From positions 1-42,889 of the forward strand of contig JAAXWY010000016.1 of the NCBI GenBank assembly GCA_013334745.1: 42,889 nt of DNA. Direction: 5' to 3'. Positions 25,393 to 34,135 of this stretch are shown piece by piece. Each line of letters begins with the position of its first letter. The first letter of the stretch is position 1. A program made the position numbers and the translations under genes. The notes below the pieces were generated by a model, which worked only from the letters and a program-made list of their open reading frames with translations, was not told the origin of the DNA and did not search any database. The DNA comes from Coriobacteriia bacterium (lineage in GTDB: Bacteria > Actinomycetota > Coriobacteriia > Anaerosomatales > JAAXUF01).

Positions 25393-25408
25393 CAGCGTAG
25401 CGACGCTG
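25393..25408. terminator. Hairpin between the convergent zinc-ribbon gene and fdhA
   Basis: CAGCGT-AGCG-ACGCTG, six pairs with a four-base loop, in the 70-base gap between converging genes. Being symmetrical it could serve both directions; there is no T run on either side. Confidence 0.4.
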
Positions 25409-25455
25409 TATGCAGCCGCGGGCCAACGCACGGCGCACCCGCCGCAGACGACGAC

Positions 25456-28179
25456 CTACGCCCGCCCCACCTTCTGCACCTGCACCGACGTCACTTTGAG
25501 GTTGGGGATCTTCGCGCTCGGATCGAGCGTCGTGCCTGTGAGCAGGTTGGCCGGGGCATCGGCGAAGTGGAACGCCATGAACACGACGCCCGTCTTCGGT
25601 CCGCCCCGCTCGGCGACGCTCGCCTGAGCGGTCACCGTGCCGCGCTCGCCCACGACCTCGACCGCGTCACCGTCGCAGATGCCGCGGGCCGCTGCGTCCT
25701 GCCTGCTGATCTCGACGTAACCGCGGTCCTTGAGCCCACTCAGACCCGCGCTGCGCTTGGTCATCGTGTTGGTGTGGAAGTTCCACAGCTGGCGGCCGGT
25801 CGTCAGGATGAGCGGCCGCTCGGCACTGACGGTGTCGGTCGGCACCCGGTAGTCGACCGCCTTGAACTCGCCAAGGCCGCGCGTGAACCGCTCGGCGTGC
25901 AGGATCGGCGTGCCGGGATGGTCGTCGTCGGGGCAGGGCCAGCGCACTTCACCCTCGGCCTCGAGCCGCTTGTAGCTCACGCCACCGTACTGCGGCGTGA
26001 ACGCCGACATCTCGATCATCACCTCGGACGGCGATGCGTACTCGTCGTCGATGCCGAGCAGATGCGAGAGCCGTACGATGATCTCGCCATCGGGCAACGC
26101 GTCGCCGGGCGAGTCGATGACCTTGCGCGCACGCTTGATGCGGCGGTCGGTGTTGGTGAAGGTGCCCTCCTTCTCGAGGAAGGACGCTGCAGGGAGCACC
26201 ACGTCGGCAAGCGAGGCGGTCTCTGTCATGAAGATGTCCTGCACGACGAGGAAGTCGAGCGCCTCGAGTCCCTCGAGCACGTGGACCTGATCGGGGTCGG
26301 CGATGACGGGGTTCTCCCCCATCACGTACATCGCCTTGAGCGAGCCCGCATGTGCGGCGTCCATCATCTCGACGAGGGTCAGTCCCGGCTCGGCGGACAG
26401 CTCGGGCTCCATCTCCCACAGCTCACACGCGCGCAGCACCGAGTCGGTGGTGAGCGGCTGGTAGCCCGGCAGGCAGTTGGGGAGACATGCGAGGTCGCAG
26501 GCGCCCTGGACGTTGTTCTGGCCACGCAGCGGATTGACGCCGGTGCCTGGGCGGCCGATGTTGCCGGTCATCATCGCGAGGTTGGCGACCGCCCGGACCT
26601 GCTCGGTACCGCTCTCGTGCTGCGTGACGCCCATCGAGTAGACGATCGCCGAACGCTCAGCCGAGCCGTACGCGATCGCGACCTCGCGGATGTCGTCGAC
26701 GCTGATGCCGGTGATCGTGGCGGCAGCGTCGATGTCGTAGTCGGCCACGAGCTCGCGCACCGCCTCGAAGCCTTCCGTGCGCTTCGCGATGAACTCCTCG
26801 TCGGCGAGTCCCTCATCGAGGATCACGCGCATCATCGCGTTGATGAGCGCGACGTTGGCGCCCGGCTCGACCGCCAGCCACTTCTCGGCGTGGCGCGCCA
26901 GCCGGATGCTGCGCGGATCGATCACGAACACGCGCGTCCCGTGCATCGCAGCGCGCTTGAGCTCGATGCCGATGATCGGATGCGCTTCTGTGGTGTTGGA
27001 TCCGATGACGAGGATCACCTCGGCCTGACCGAGGTCGTCGATCGAGTTCGTCATCGCGCCACTCCCGAATGCTGCGGCCAGACCGGCCACCGTGGAGCTG
27101 TGTCAAAGACGGGCGCAGTGGTCGATGTTCTGCGTGCCGAGACCGGCGCGCATCAGTTTCTGGAAGAGGTAGTTCTCCTCGTTCGTGCACTTCGCCGAGG
27201 CAAGCCCTGCGACCGCATCGCCGCCATGCGCGTCTCGGATGCGCGAGAGCTCACCGGCCACGAGCGCGAGCGCCTCGTCCCAGGTCGCCTCGACGAGTTC
27301 GCCGTCGCGGCGGATGAGGGGCGTCGTGAGCCGGTCGGGGTGCTGCGCGAAGCTCCACCCGTAGCGGCCCTTGGCGCACAGGTTGCCGTGGTTGGGGCCG
27401 GCATCGAGCGGAGCGCGTGCGCCGATAACCTGGCCGTCGTTTGTCGCGAACTCGATGGTGCAGCCCACGCCGCAGTAACCACACGTCGTTCGGGTCCACT
27501 CGACTTCCCAGTGGCGCCCCTTAAACCTGCTGAGCCGATCGGTGAGCGCGCCGGTGGGACAGGTGGAGACGCACTGGCCGCAGAACTCGCAGCCCGCCTC
27601 GCGCATCGACATCCCGAACGCGGTGTTGGGCACCGACTCGAACCCGCGATTGGTGAAGCCCCAGACGTCGCAGCCCTGCACCTCGTGGCAGATGCGTACG
27701 CACCGGCCGCACGAGATGCACTTCGAAAGGTCGCGCGCGATGAGCGGGTTCTCGTCATCGCATCCGGACTCGTGGCGCTCGCCCTCGAAGCGCGCGGCCT
27801 CGATGCCGAGGTCGTAGGCGGCGTCCTGCAGGCCGCACTTGCCGTTCGACTCGCAGGTGAGGCACTCGATCTTGTGGTCCGAGAGCAGCAGCTCGACGAT
27901 GGTCGAGCGGATGGAGTGCAGCGCGTCGGACTTCGTAGTGACGACCATGCCCTCCGACGCGGCCGTGGTGCACGACGTCGGGAAGCCGCGCATGCCCTCG
28001 ATCTGGACGACGCACAGACGGCACGCCCCGAAGGGCTCGAGCCGCGGGTCGTGGCAGAGCGTGGGGATGTGGACGCCCGCTTCTCGGCAGGCCTCGAGCA
28101 CGCTCGCGCCGTCACGCGCAGCGATGCTGCGACCGTCGACGGTCAGCGTGACCGTGGCTGTTGTGAGCGGCTCGGTCAC
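25456..28179 (-). CDS. fdhA: Selenocysteine-containing formate dehydrogenase, catalytic subunit with NuoG-like N-terminus
   Basis: 907 aa read through an in-frame TGA (27105-27103) as Sec359; GTG start at 28179 overlaps the CBS gene stop (GTGA). Reduces CO2 to formate (or the reverse). Order: [2Fe-2S] domain (Cys 42, 53, 56, 70); NuoG-type cluster (DHKIECLTCESNGKC); two ferredoxin clusters (CISCGRCVRICHE, CEFCGQCVSTCP); then the Mo/W-bis-MGD domain, opening with its own [4Fe-4S] motif CGYCGVGCTIEF. The Sec site reads NIDHCARL-U-HSSTVAGL, matching the metal ligand site of Moorella and E. coli FDHs. The C-terminal MGD-binding cap ends near PNLKVTSVQVQKVG. With the NuoE- and NuoF-like genes upstream it likely forms an NAD(P)-linked, possibly bifurcating, cytoplasmic complex. 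No frameshift or other stop. Confidence 0.95.
27074..27105 (-). promoter_or_regulatory. Sec UGA codon and bacterial SECIS hairpin in fdhA
   Basis: UGA at 27105-27103. Eighteen bases later comes the loop GGTCT (27084-27080), closed by GTGGCC (27090-27085) pairing with GGCCGC (27079-27074): six pairs including one G-U. E. coli fdhF has the same GGUCU loop at the same distance from its UGA, where SelB binds. This shows the UGA is recoded, not a stop. SelA/B/C/D genes are not in the window. Confidence 0.93.
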
Positions 28180-28604
28180 TTGCCGCCCCGCCTGAGCACG
28201 CGCACTTCGCCCTCGACGAGCACGCAGTCGATGAGCTCCTTGGCGAACGCCGCGATGTCAGAGACCGACAGGATGCCGACCGGCTTGCCGTTCTCGACGA
28301 CCGGCAGACGCCGCATCGCGAGTTCGCGCTGGAGGCGCACCGCTTGCGAGAGATCCATATCGGGCTCGAGCGGCACGAAGTCGGTGAACATGATCTCCGA
28401 GACGTGGACCGTCGTCGGATCCCCACCGTCGGCGACCACGGTGTGCGTGATCTGGCGGTCGGTCACGATCCCGACCATGTGGCCGTCCTTGGTGATAATC
28501 ACCGAGCCGACCTGCTCGTCGCGCATTCGCTTGGCGACGGAGGCCACACTCGAATCGGACGGCATGTCGACGACACGCCGGGTCATGAGATCGGAAACCT
28601 TCAT
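28176..28604 (-). CDS. CBS-domain pair protein
   Basis: 142 aa from ATG 28604 (MKVSDLMTRRVVDMP), with GGGGAG 6 nt upstream; the longer frame to 28832 lies within the next gene's 3' end. Two CBS motifs: residues about 1-60 (SVASVAKRMRDEQVGSVII, then GIVTDRQITHTVV) and about 70-130 (VHVSEIMFTDFVPLEPDMDL, then GILSVSDIAAFAKELI). CBS pairs bind adenine nucleotides such as AMP, ATP or SAM and sense energy charge. It stands alone, with no effector domain, between the NuoF-like and FdhA genes and overlaps the fdhA start by four bases, so a regulatory role on the FDH complex is a reasonable inference. Confidence 0.9.
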   Translation of the reverse strand: MKVSDLMTRRVVDMPSDSSVASVAKRMRDEQVGSVIITKDGHMVGIVTDRQITHTVVADGGDPTTVHVSEIMFTDFVPLEPDMDLSQAVRLQRELAMRRLPVVENGKPVGILSVSDIAAFAKELIDCVLVEGEVRVLRRGGK

Positions 28605-28638
28605 CTTTGCTCCCCTTTCGCGCGGGCCATGGGCGCGC

Positions 28639-30441
28639 TCACGCCTTGATGATGGCGTCGAACGGACACTTGGACTCGCAGATACCGCACTTGATGCACT
28701 TCTCGGAGTTGATGTTGTAGACACCCTTGATCTCGCCGGTGATGGCGTCGGCGGGGCAGTTCTTCTTGCACACGCCGCAGCCCTTGCAGGCCTCGGCGAT
28801 AACGACGTAGTTGGAGAGCGCCGCGCACGCATGCGCCCGACACTTCTTCTCGGCGATGTGCTCCTCGTACTCCTCGCGGAAGTACTTGATCGTCGTGAGA
28901 ACGGGGTTGGGAGCGGTCCCGCCCAGCTGGCACAGCGATGCGCTCTTGATCACGCTGCCGAGCTGCTCGAGCAGCTCGATGTCACGCTGCTCACCCTTAC
29001 CCTCGGTGATGCGCGTGACGATCTCGAGCATGCGCTTCGTGCCGATACGGCACGGCACGCACTTGCCACACGACTCCTCCTGCGTGAACGCCAGGAAGTA
29101 GCGTGCGAGGTCGACCATGCAGGTGGTCTCGTCGACGACGACCATGCCGCCCGAGCCCACGACCGCACCCGCGGCCATCAGCGCGTCGTACTCCACGGGC
29201 GTGTCGAACATGCTTGCCGGGATGCAGCCGCCGGACGGGCCGCCGATCTGCACGGCCTTGGCCGGCTTCCCGCCGATACACCCGCCGCCGACGCCGTTGA
29301 TGAGCTCGTCGAGCGACAGTCCGAACGGCACTTCGACCAGGCCGCTGTGCTTGACCTTGCCGGTGACCGCGAAGACCTTGGTGCCGCGCGACTTGCCGGT
29401 GCCGAACGCCGAGTACGCCTCGGCGCCGTGGCCCATGATCCACGCGACGTTGGCGAGCGTCTCGACGTTGTTTATGCACGTCGGCTTACCCCACAGGCCC
29501 GACGTCGTCGGGAACGGCGGGCGCGGCCTAGGCATGCCTCGACCACCTTCGACGGAGGTCATGAGCGCTGTCTCTTCACCGCAGACGAACGCGCCCGCTC
29601 CTTCGCGGATCTTGACCGTGAAGGCGAAGTCGGTACCCATCAGTCCCTCGCCGAGATACCCGGCCGCCGTCGCATCCGCGATCGCCTTGCGCAGGCGCTT
29701 GACCGCCAGCGGGTACTCGGCGCGGACGTAGACGTAGCCCTCGTCGGCCCCGATCGCGAAGCCGGCGATCGCCATGCCCTCGAGCACCGCGTGCGGGTCG
29801 CCCTCGAGCACGCTTCGGTCCATGAACGCACCGGGGTCGCCCTCATCGGCGTTGCAGATCATGTACTTCTTGGGGCCCTCGCTCGCACGGGCCAGCTGCC
29901 ACTTCATGCCGGTGGGGAAACCCGCGCCTCCCCTGCCGCGTAGACCCGAATCGAGGATCTCCTTGATGACGCCTTCCGGCGTCGAGCGCTCGAGTGTGGC
30001 GCGCAACCCTTCGTAGGCGCCAGCTGCAAGCGCGCTGCCCAGGTCCTCGGGGTCGATGACGCCGCAGTTGCGCAGCACGATGCGGTGCTGACGCGAGTTG
30101 AAGGGCACATCGGCGTAGCGGACGATCGGCTCGCCGTCATCGCCGCGGTACAGCGCATCCTCGACCGGCCCGGTGCCCGCGATGAGCGCGGCCACGACTT
30201 CCTCGGCGACCTTGCCCTTCACGCTCGGGTAGAAGACGCCGTCGGGTGAGGTGACCACGACCGGGCCAAGCGCGCACAGGCCGTGGCAGCCGGTGCGGAC
30301 CACGCGGAATCGATCCGCGGCGCCGGCCTGCTCGATCGCAGCGTCGAAGCGGTCCGCGATCTCGAGCGAGCCGTTGGCGACGCAGCCTGAGCCGGCGCAG
30401 ACGCGAATCTCGGCAACGATGGTGTCGGTGGGCGTCGTCAC
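28639..30441 (-). CDS. NuoF/HylB/HndC-like NAD(P)H- and FMN-binding subunit of the formate dehydrogenase
   Basis: 600 aa from GTG 30441, overlapping the stop of the NuoE-like gene (GTGA). N-terminal thioredoxin-like [2Fe-2S] domain (CAGSGC, then CHGLCALGP); FMN site RGRGGAGFPTGMKWQL; NADH-binding NADEGDPGAFMDR; SLBB-type domain (VEVPFGLSLDELINGVGGG); [4Fe-4S] ESCGKCVPCRIGTKRM plus the distant SLCQLGGTAPNP; and a C-terminal two-cluster ferredoxin (CKGCGVCKKNCP, CIKCGICESKCP). This is the domain order of HydB/HndC/HylB, the flavin subunit in bifurcating hydrogenases and formate dehydrogenases. It would exchange electrons between NAD(P) and the Fe-S chain; the C-terminal clusters could serve ferredoxin. 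No [FeFe]-hydrogenase gene lies near, so FdhA is the likely partner. Confidence 0.93.
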   Translation of the reverse strand: MTTPTDTIVAEIRVCAGSGCVANGSLEIADRFDAAIEQAGAADRFRVVRTGCHGLCALGPVVVTSPDGVFYPSVKGKVAEEVVAALIAGTGPVEDALYRGDDGEPIVRYADVPFNSRQHRIVLRNCGVIDPEDLGSALAAGAYEGLRATLERSTPEGVIKEILDSGLRGRGGAGFPTGMKWQLARASEGPKKYMICNADEGDPGAFMDRSVLEGDPHAVLEGMAIAGFAIGADEGYVYVRAEYPLAVKRLRKAIADATAAGYLGEGLMGTDFAFTVKIREGAGAFVCGEETALMTSVEGGRGMPRPRPPFPTTSGLWGKPTCINNVETLANVAWIMGHGAEAYSAFGTGKSRGTKVFAVTGKVKHSGLVEVPFGLSLDELINGVGGGCIGGKPAKAVQIGGPSGGCIPASMFDTPVEYDALMAAGAVVGSGGMVVVDETTCMVDLARYFLAFTQEESCGKCVPCRIGTKRMLEIVTRITEGKGEQRDIELLEQLGSVIKSASLCQLGGTAPNPVLTTIKYFREEYEEHIAEKKCRAHACAALSNYVVIAEACKGCGVCKKNCPADAITGEIKGVYNINSEKCIKCGICESKCPFDAIIKA

Positions 30442-30947
30442 GACTTCGCCTCGCGAAGCAGCTGCTTGGCGAGCTTGCGCGCCTTGCCCGAATCGAGCTG
30501 GCCGTTGGGGTGCTCGTCGACCACGACGACCGGAGCCAGACCGCAGCACCCGACACACGCCACCGCCTCGATGGTGAACTGCATGTCCTCCGACGTCGCG
30601 CCGACGTCGGTGTTGAGCTCATCGGCGATCGCGCGCATGACCTCGGGCGCACCCGCGACGTGACACGCCGTACCCGTGCAGATGCGCACGATGACCTTGC
30701 CGCGCGGCGCCATGTGGAACTGCGAGTAGAACGTCGCGACCCCGTACACCTCGGCGAACGGGGTGTCGCGGCGATGCGCGATGGCGGCGAGAACCGCCCG
30801 CGGCAGGTAGCCGTAGGCGTGCTGAGCCTCCTGAAGCACCGGTATGAGGGCGCCCGAATCAGCCTCATGGCGCGCGAGGATAGCGTCGAGTGCGGTCAGA
30901 TCGACCGCCTCGGTGTCGCGCTCACATGTGCAGGCATCGTGCGTCAC
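30438..30947 (-). CDS. NuoE/HylC/HndA-like [2Fe-2S] subunit
   Basis: 169 aa from GTG 30947, with no strong ribosome-binding site visible. Thioredoxin-like [2Fe-2S] protein: helical N-terminus (ALIPVLQEAQHAYGYLPRAV), then FYSQFHMAPRGK, and four cluster cysteines in CTGTACHVAGAPEV and EAVACVGCCGLAPVVVV. The N-terminus has a few extra cysteines (DACTCERD). Normal length for the NuoE family. Coupled to the NuoF-like gene; together they form the diaphorase arm of the formate dehydrogenase. The two subunits could work as an NAD(P) module or as part of an electron-bifurcating complex. Confidence 0.93.
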   Translation of the reverse strand: MTHDACTCERDTEAVDLTALDAILARHEADSGALIPVLQEAQHAYGYLPRAVLAAIAHRRDTPFAEVYGVATFYSQFHMAPRGKVIVRICTGTACHVAGAPEVMRAIADELNTDVGATSEDMQFTIEAVACVGCCGLAPVVVVDEHPNGQLDSGKARKLAKQLLREAKS

Positions 30948-30977
30948 GAAAGGACCGGCTTCCTCACTGGTGGCGTA

Positions 30978-31802
30978 CTAATCGAGGTACGAGTGGCAGT
31001 AGAGCGTCTCGTTTCGGAGCACCGCCATCGTCTTCTCGAGCGCCTCGTCGAGCTGCAAGTCGGCCGGAGCGGTGCGGGCCACCTTCATCTGCAGTTCGTC
31101 GTTGGGGTCCATGATGGCCGAACTCAGGCCTGCGGGGATGAGAATCGCGAGCAGTGCAGCGGCCATCGGGGACTTCACGTGCTCAGGGCACCCATTGTAG
31201 ATATTCGAGAGGCCGACCGTGGTCTTGAGCGGCGGCTCGTTCAGGTGTCCGAACATCGCGATCGCCTCGGCGGCCTCGACGGCCTGCTGCTGAGCGACGC
31301 CCACGGGGAGCAGAAGCGGGTCGAGGTAGACGCGGTCAAGCGGTACGTCGAACTCCATCATCGCGGCCATGATCGTCATCGCCGCTTCAACGCGCTCGTT
31401 GGCGTCGCGCGACACGCCCTTCTCGGTCATGCACAAGCCGATGATCTCGGCCTCGTAGGTCTTGGCAAGCGGCAGGAACGTCTCGAGGCGAGCACGCTCG
31501 GCCGACGTCGAGTTGATGACCGGCTGCAGCTTGCAGACCTTCAGGCCGGCCTCCATCGCCTCGGGGTTCATCGTGTCGAGGCACAGGCGCGTCTCGGGCA
31601 CGGCATTCTGTACGACGCCAACGACCCACTCCATCATCTCAGGGCCGCCCTTCGTGGCCGGACCGAGGTTGATGTCGAGGATGTCGGCGCCACCGTCGAC
31701 CTGCAGGTGCGCCATGCGCTCGATCGGGGCGGCGTCGCGCTCCTTCATTGCCGGTCCGATCGTCTTGCTCATGATGTTGATCTTCTCTCCGATGACGAGC
31801 AT
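30978..31802 (-). CDS. acsE: 5-methyl-THF:corrinoid iron-sulfur protein methyltransferase
   Basis: 274 aa from ATG 31802 (MLVIGEKINIMSK), with AAGGAG 7 nt upstream; the longer frame to 32012 lies inside cooC. Moves the methyl group of CH3-THF to the cob(I)amide of AcsCD. TIM-barrel pterin-binding fold: GEKIN, then ADILDINLGPATKGG with the conserved Asp-x-Asn, LCLDTMNPEAMEAGL, INSTSAERARLETFLPLA, DPLLLPVG and VGLSNIYNGCPE, matching Moorella MeTr. No cobalamin-binding domain, as expected. It sits between cooC and the diaphorase genes. Confidence 0.95.
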   Translation of the reverse strand: MLVIGEKINIMSKTIGPAMKERDAAPIERMAHLQVDGGADILDINLGPATKGGPEMMEWVVGVVQNAVPETRLCLDTMNPEAMEAGLKVCKLQPVINSTSAERARLETFLPLAKTYEAEIIGLCMTEKGVSRDANERVEAAMTIMAAMMEFDVPLDRVYLDPLLLPVGVAQQQAVEAAEAIAMFGHLNEPPLKTTVGLSNIYNGCPEHVKSPMAAALLAILIPAGLSSAIMDPNDELQMKVARTAPADLQLDEALEKTMAVLRNETLYCHSYLD

Positions 31803-31821
31803 GTGAGACTCCTTCTGGTCC

Positions 31822-32601
31822 TTACGCGCGGCCTGAACGGGCGATGAGCGAGGATGCGATGGTGCGCAGTGCCTCGGAGAATTCGGGGTCGGTACCGTAC
31901 GGCGAGACGCCGTCGCGGTCTGCTCGGCGGACGGCATCGCTGTCGGGAAGCGTGCCGATGAGCTCGATCTCGCCGAGAACCTCGCGCAGATACGCGATGT
32001 CCTCGGGGCCACGGACGCGGTTGCCTACGGCGACGACATCGCGCACGCCGATGTCGCCGGCGAGCTGGCGGACGACGTGTGCGGTCTGCACGCTGCGCAT
32101 GCCCGGCTCCACCACGACGATGAACACGTCGACGCCTTCCGCGGTACCGCGACCCAGGTGCTCGATGCCGGCTTCCATGTCGAGGATCGCGACGTCTTCT
32201 GAGTCGAGCAGCAGGTGGCGCATGAACGCCTTGAGGAACGTGCCCTCCGAGCACATGCACCCGCCACCACCCAGCTCGACGGTCCCGGTGCGAAGCAGCG
32301 TCACGCCGCCCACGTCGATGCCGCACTTCTCCACGATGTCGGAGACGTCCGGGTTCAGGATGAACATGCCGCCCTTGCCGGGAGCCGCGCCGGTGCGCTC
32401 GAGGATGAGTGCGTCTTGCTGCGAGAGCGGCACGCACGTGGCGGTCTGCTCAGGCGTGGCGCCGAGGGCGGCCGCGAGATTGGCGTCCGGATCCGCGTCG
32501 ATCGCGACGACGCGTCGGCCCTCCTCGACCCACATACGCGCGAGGCTCGATGAGAGCGTGGTCTTGCCCACGCCTCCCTTGCCCGAGATCGCGATCTTCA
32601 C
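31822..32601 (-). CDS. cooC: CODH maturation ATPase (nickel insertion)
   Basis: 259 aa from GTG 32601, with GGGGAGG upstream; overlaps the metF stop by four bases. MinD/ParA-type P-loop: VKIAISGKGGVGKTTL (deviant Walker A), Walker A' DADPDANLA, and the middle GGGGCMCSEGTF, whose C-x-C (about Cys115/Cys117) matches the metal-binding Cys pair at the dimer interface of Carboxydothermus CooC1. It helps insert nickel into the C-cluster of CODH and perhaps the A-cluster of ACS. Only one copy is in the window; some acetogens have three. Confidence 0.94.
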   Translation of the reverse strand: MKIAISGKGGVGKTTLSSSLARMWVEEGRRVVAIDADPDANLAAALGATPEQTATCVPLSQQDALILERTGAAPGKGGMFILNPDVSDIVEKCGIDVGGVTLLRTGTVELGGGGCMCSEGTFLKAFMRHLLLDSEDVAILDMEAGIEHLGRGTAEGVDVFIVVVEPGMRSVQTAHVVRQLAGDIGVRDVVAVGNRVRGPEDIAYLREVLGEIELIGTLPDSDAVRRADRDGVSPYGTDPEFSEALRTIASSLIARSGRA

Positions 32602-33479
32602 TGTCCGACCTCCCCTATCCCGGCGGCGTCGAGAACCTTCGGCACGAGGTGCTCGGCTCCCACTGCCATGATGTGGACGCCATCGCATGCGTCACGCGTG
32701 TCACGGATGAAGCGTGCGGCGATCTCGATGCCGGTGGCTTCCGGCTCCTTCGATGCTTCGAGTTCGTTGATGAGCTCGGGCGGAACCGCGATGCCCGGGA
32801 TGTTCTTGTTCATGAAGCGCGCCATCCTCGCCGAGCGGAGCACCACGATGCCGGCGAGCACTTTGGCGCCGCGACAACGAGCGTGCTCCATGAAGCGCAG
32901 AAAGCTGTCTTTGTCGTAGACCGCTTGCGTCTGGAAGTACTTCGCGCCGGCGCGCACCTTCTTGTCGAACTTGGCGAGCTGGGGCCGTATCGGGTTGGAG
33001 TCCGGCGTGACGACGGCGCCGGCGAAGATCTCGGGCGCGCCTTTGAGGTCGTTGCCCATCAGGTCGGTACCTGCGTTGAGCGCCGCGACCGCATCGAGGA
33101 TCTGCACCGAGTCCAGATCGAACACCGGCTTGGCCTGCTTGTGGTCGCCCACGACCACGTGGTCGCCGGTGAGCGCGAGCACGGTCGTGACCCCGAACGA
33201 TGCAGCGCCGAGCAGGTCGGACTGGATCGCAAGCCGATTGCGGTCGCGGCCCGTGACCTGCAGCACTGGCTCGAGCCCGGCCTGCTTGAGGTGGATGCAC
33301 GCCGCGATCGTCGAGAGGCGCATGACCGCCGCCTGGTTATCGGTGACGTTGACCGCGTGCACGCGGCTCTTCATGTTCTCGGCGGCGTGCATCATCTCTG
33401 CGATATCGATGCCCTTGGGAGGCCCGACCTCGGAGGTGACGACGAACTCGCCGCGCTCGAACGCGTCTTTGAGGGTCAC
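32598..33479 (-). CDS. metF: Methylene-tetrahydrofolate reductase, catalytic subunit
   Basis: 293 aa from GTG 33479 (VTLKDAFERGEFVVTSEVGP), overlapping the metV stop (GTGA); the longer frame extends into metV. FAD-containing TIM barrel that reduces CH2-THF to CH3-THF. Motifs: TSEVGPPKGIDI, HAVNVTDNQAAVMRLS, LTGDHVVVGDHKQAKPVFDLD, RAGAKYFQTQAVYD and GIVVLRSARMARFMNKNIPG, matching the acetogen-type MetF. Coupled directly to metV, its zinc/Fe-S partner, as in Moorella and Acetobacterium. Confidence 0.94.
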   Translation of the reverse strand: MTLKDAFERGEFVVTSEVGPPKGIDIAEMMHAAENMKSRVHAVNVTDNQAAVMRLSTIAACIHLKQAGLEPVLQVTGRDRNRLAIQSDLLGAASFGVTTVLALTGDHVVVGDHKQAKPVFDLDSVQILDAVAALNAGTDLMGNDLKGAPEIFAGAVVTPDSNPIRPQLAKFDKKVRAGAKYFQTQAVYDKDSFLRFMEHARCRGAKVLAGIVVLRSARMARFMNKNIPGIAVPPELINELEASKEPEATGIEIAARFIRDTRDACDGVHIMAVGAEHLVPKVLDAAGIGEVGQ

Positions 33480-34135
33480 TTCGACCCCCCGCTGTCGGCG
33501 TTCATGTCCCACTCGCAGGTCATCGAGTTGACCGAGTTGTCCTTGGTGCTGCCGAGCCCGTCGAAGTCATCGCCTCGGCCCTGCTCGTCGAGGCGGTCGT
33601 AGATCTGCACCCACGCGCAGTCGCGGTCACCGAGCTCGCAGCGGCCGTCTTTCACGCCGCCGCACGGGCCGTTCATGATGCCCTTCGCGCACCGCGTCGT
33701 TGGGCAGATGCCCGCGGTCTCGCCGAGAACGCAGCTGCCGCACGCCGAGCATTCGGCCTGCCAGCTCGCATGCCCCTTCGCCGCGCCGATGAACAGCGTG
33801 TCGAGCGCCGGGTAGACCGGGACACTCTCGGTGTTAGCGAGGAACGCGACGCCGGCGCCGCACCCCAGCGAGAGCACCGCGTCGTAACCGCCGGCCTCGA
33901 GCTTGTCGACGAACTCGGGCTCGCACTGGCGTTGGATCATCGCGCCGGTGTACTCGGTCTGGCACGCCGAGCGCGACGCACCCAGGCGCAGCGTCTCGAC
34001 GAGCGTCTCGACCTCGGTCTCCCCGCCCGCGAGCGACACGGCCGCGCAGGTGTTGCACCCCACGACGAGCACGCGAGCATGGCGCTCGACCATCGAGCGG
34101 ATGTCTGCGATCGGCTTGAGTCGAAGGACGATCAT
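33476..34135 (-). CDS. metV: MetV, zinc-binding partner of MetF
   Basis: 219 aa, ATG at 34135 overlapping the flavoprotein gene stop (ATGA). The N-terminal half (VLVVGCNTCAAVSLAGGE, ACQTEYTGAMIQRQC) and the C-terminal CSACGSCVLGETAGICPTTRCAKGIMNGPCGG carry many cysteines, matching the MTHFR C-terminal (MetV) family. In acetogens MetV binds zinc, forms a heterodimer or larger complex with MetF, and passes electrons to it from other Fe-S or flavin subunits. Its direct coupling to the multidomain oxidoreductase upstream supports this. Confidence 0.94.
   Translation of the reverse strand: MIVLRLKPIADIRSMVERHARVLVVGCNTCAAVSLAGGETEVETLVETLRLGASRSACQTEYTGAMIQRQCEPEFVDKLEAGGYDAVLSLGCGAGVAFLANTESVPVYPALDTLFIGAAKGHASWQAECSACGSCVLGETAGICPTTRCAKGIMNGPCGGVKDGRCELGDRDCAWVQIYDRLDEQGRGDDFDGLGSTKDNSVNSMTCEWDMNADSGGSK

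Noticed and set aside
27090-27105. A broken or frameshifted fdhA
   Set aside because: The stop is UGA at the conserved Sec site in the same frame, and the SECIS loop and spacing match the known element.
25567-29943. Very long plus-strand open frame (1458 codons)
   Set aside because: It lies antisense to fdhA, the CBS gene and the NuoF-like gene, whose products are clearly recognisable. Its translation is rich in Arg, Ala, His and Asp with no domain, as expected for the antisense of high-GC codons.
28639-30947. [FeFe]-hydrogenase HydABC operon
   Set aside because: The NuoE- and NuoF-like subunits fit, but no H-cluster motif or HydA gene is present; the adjacent catalytic subunit is formate dehydrogenase.
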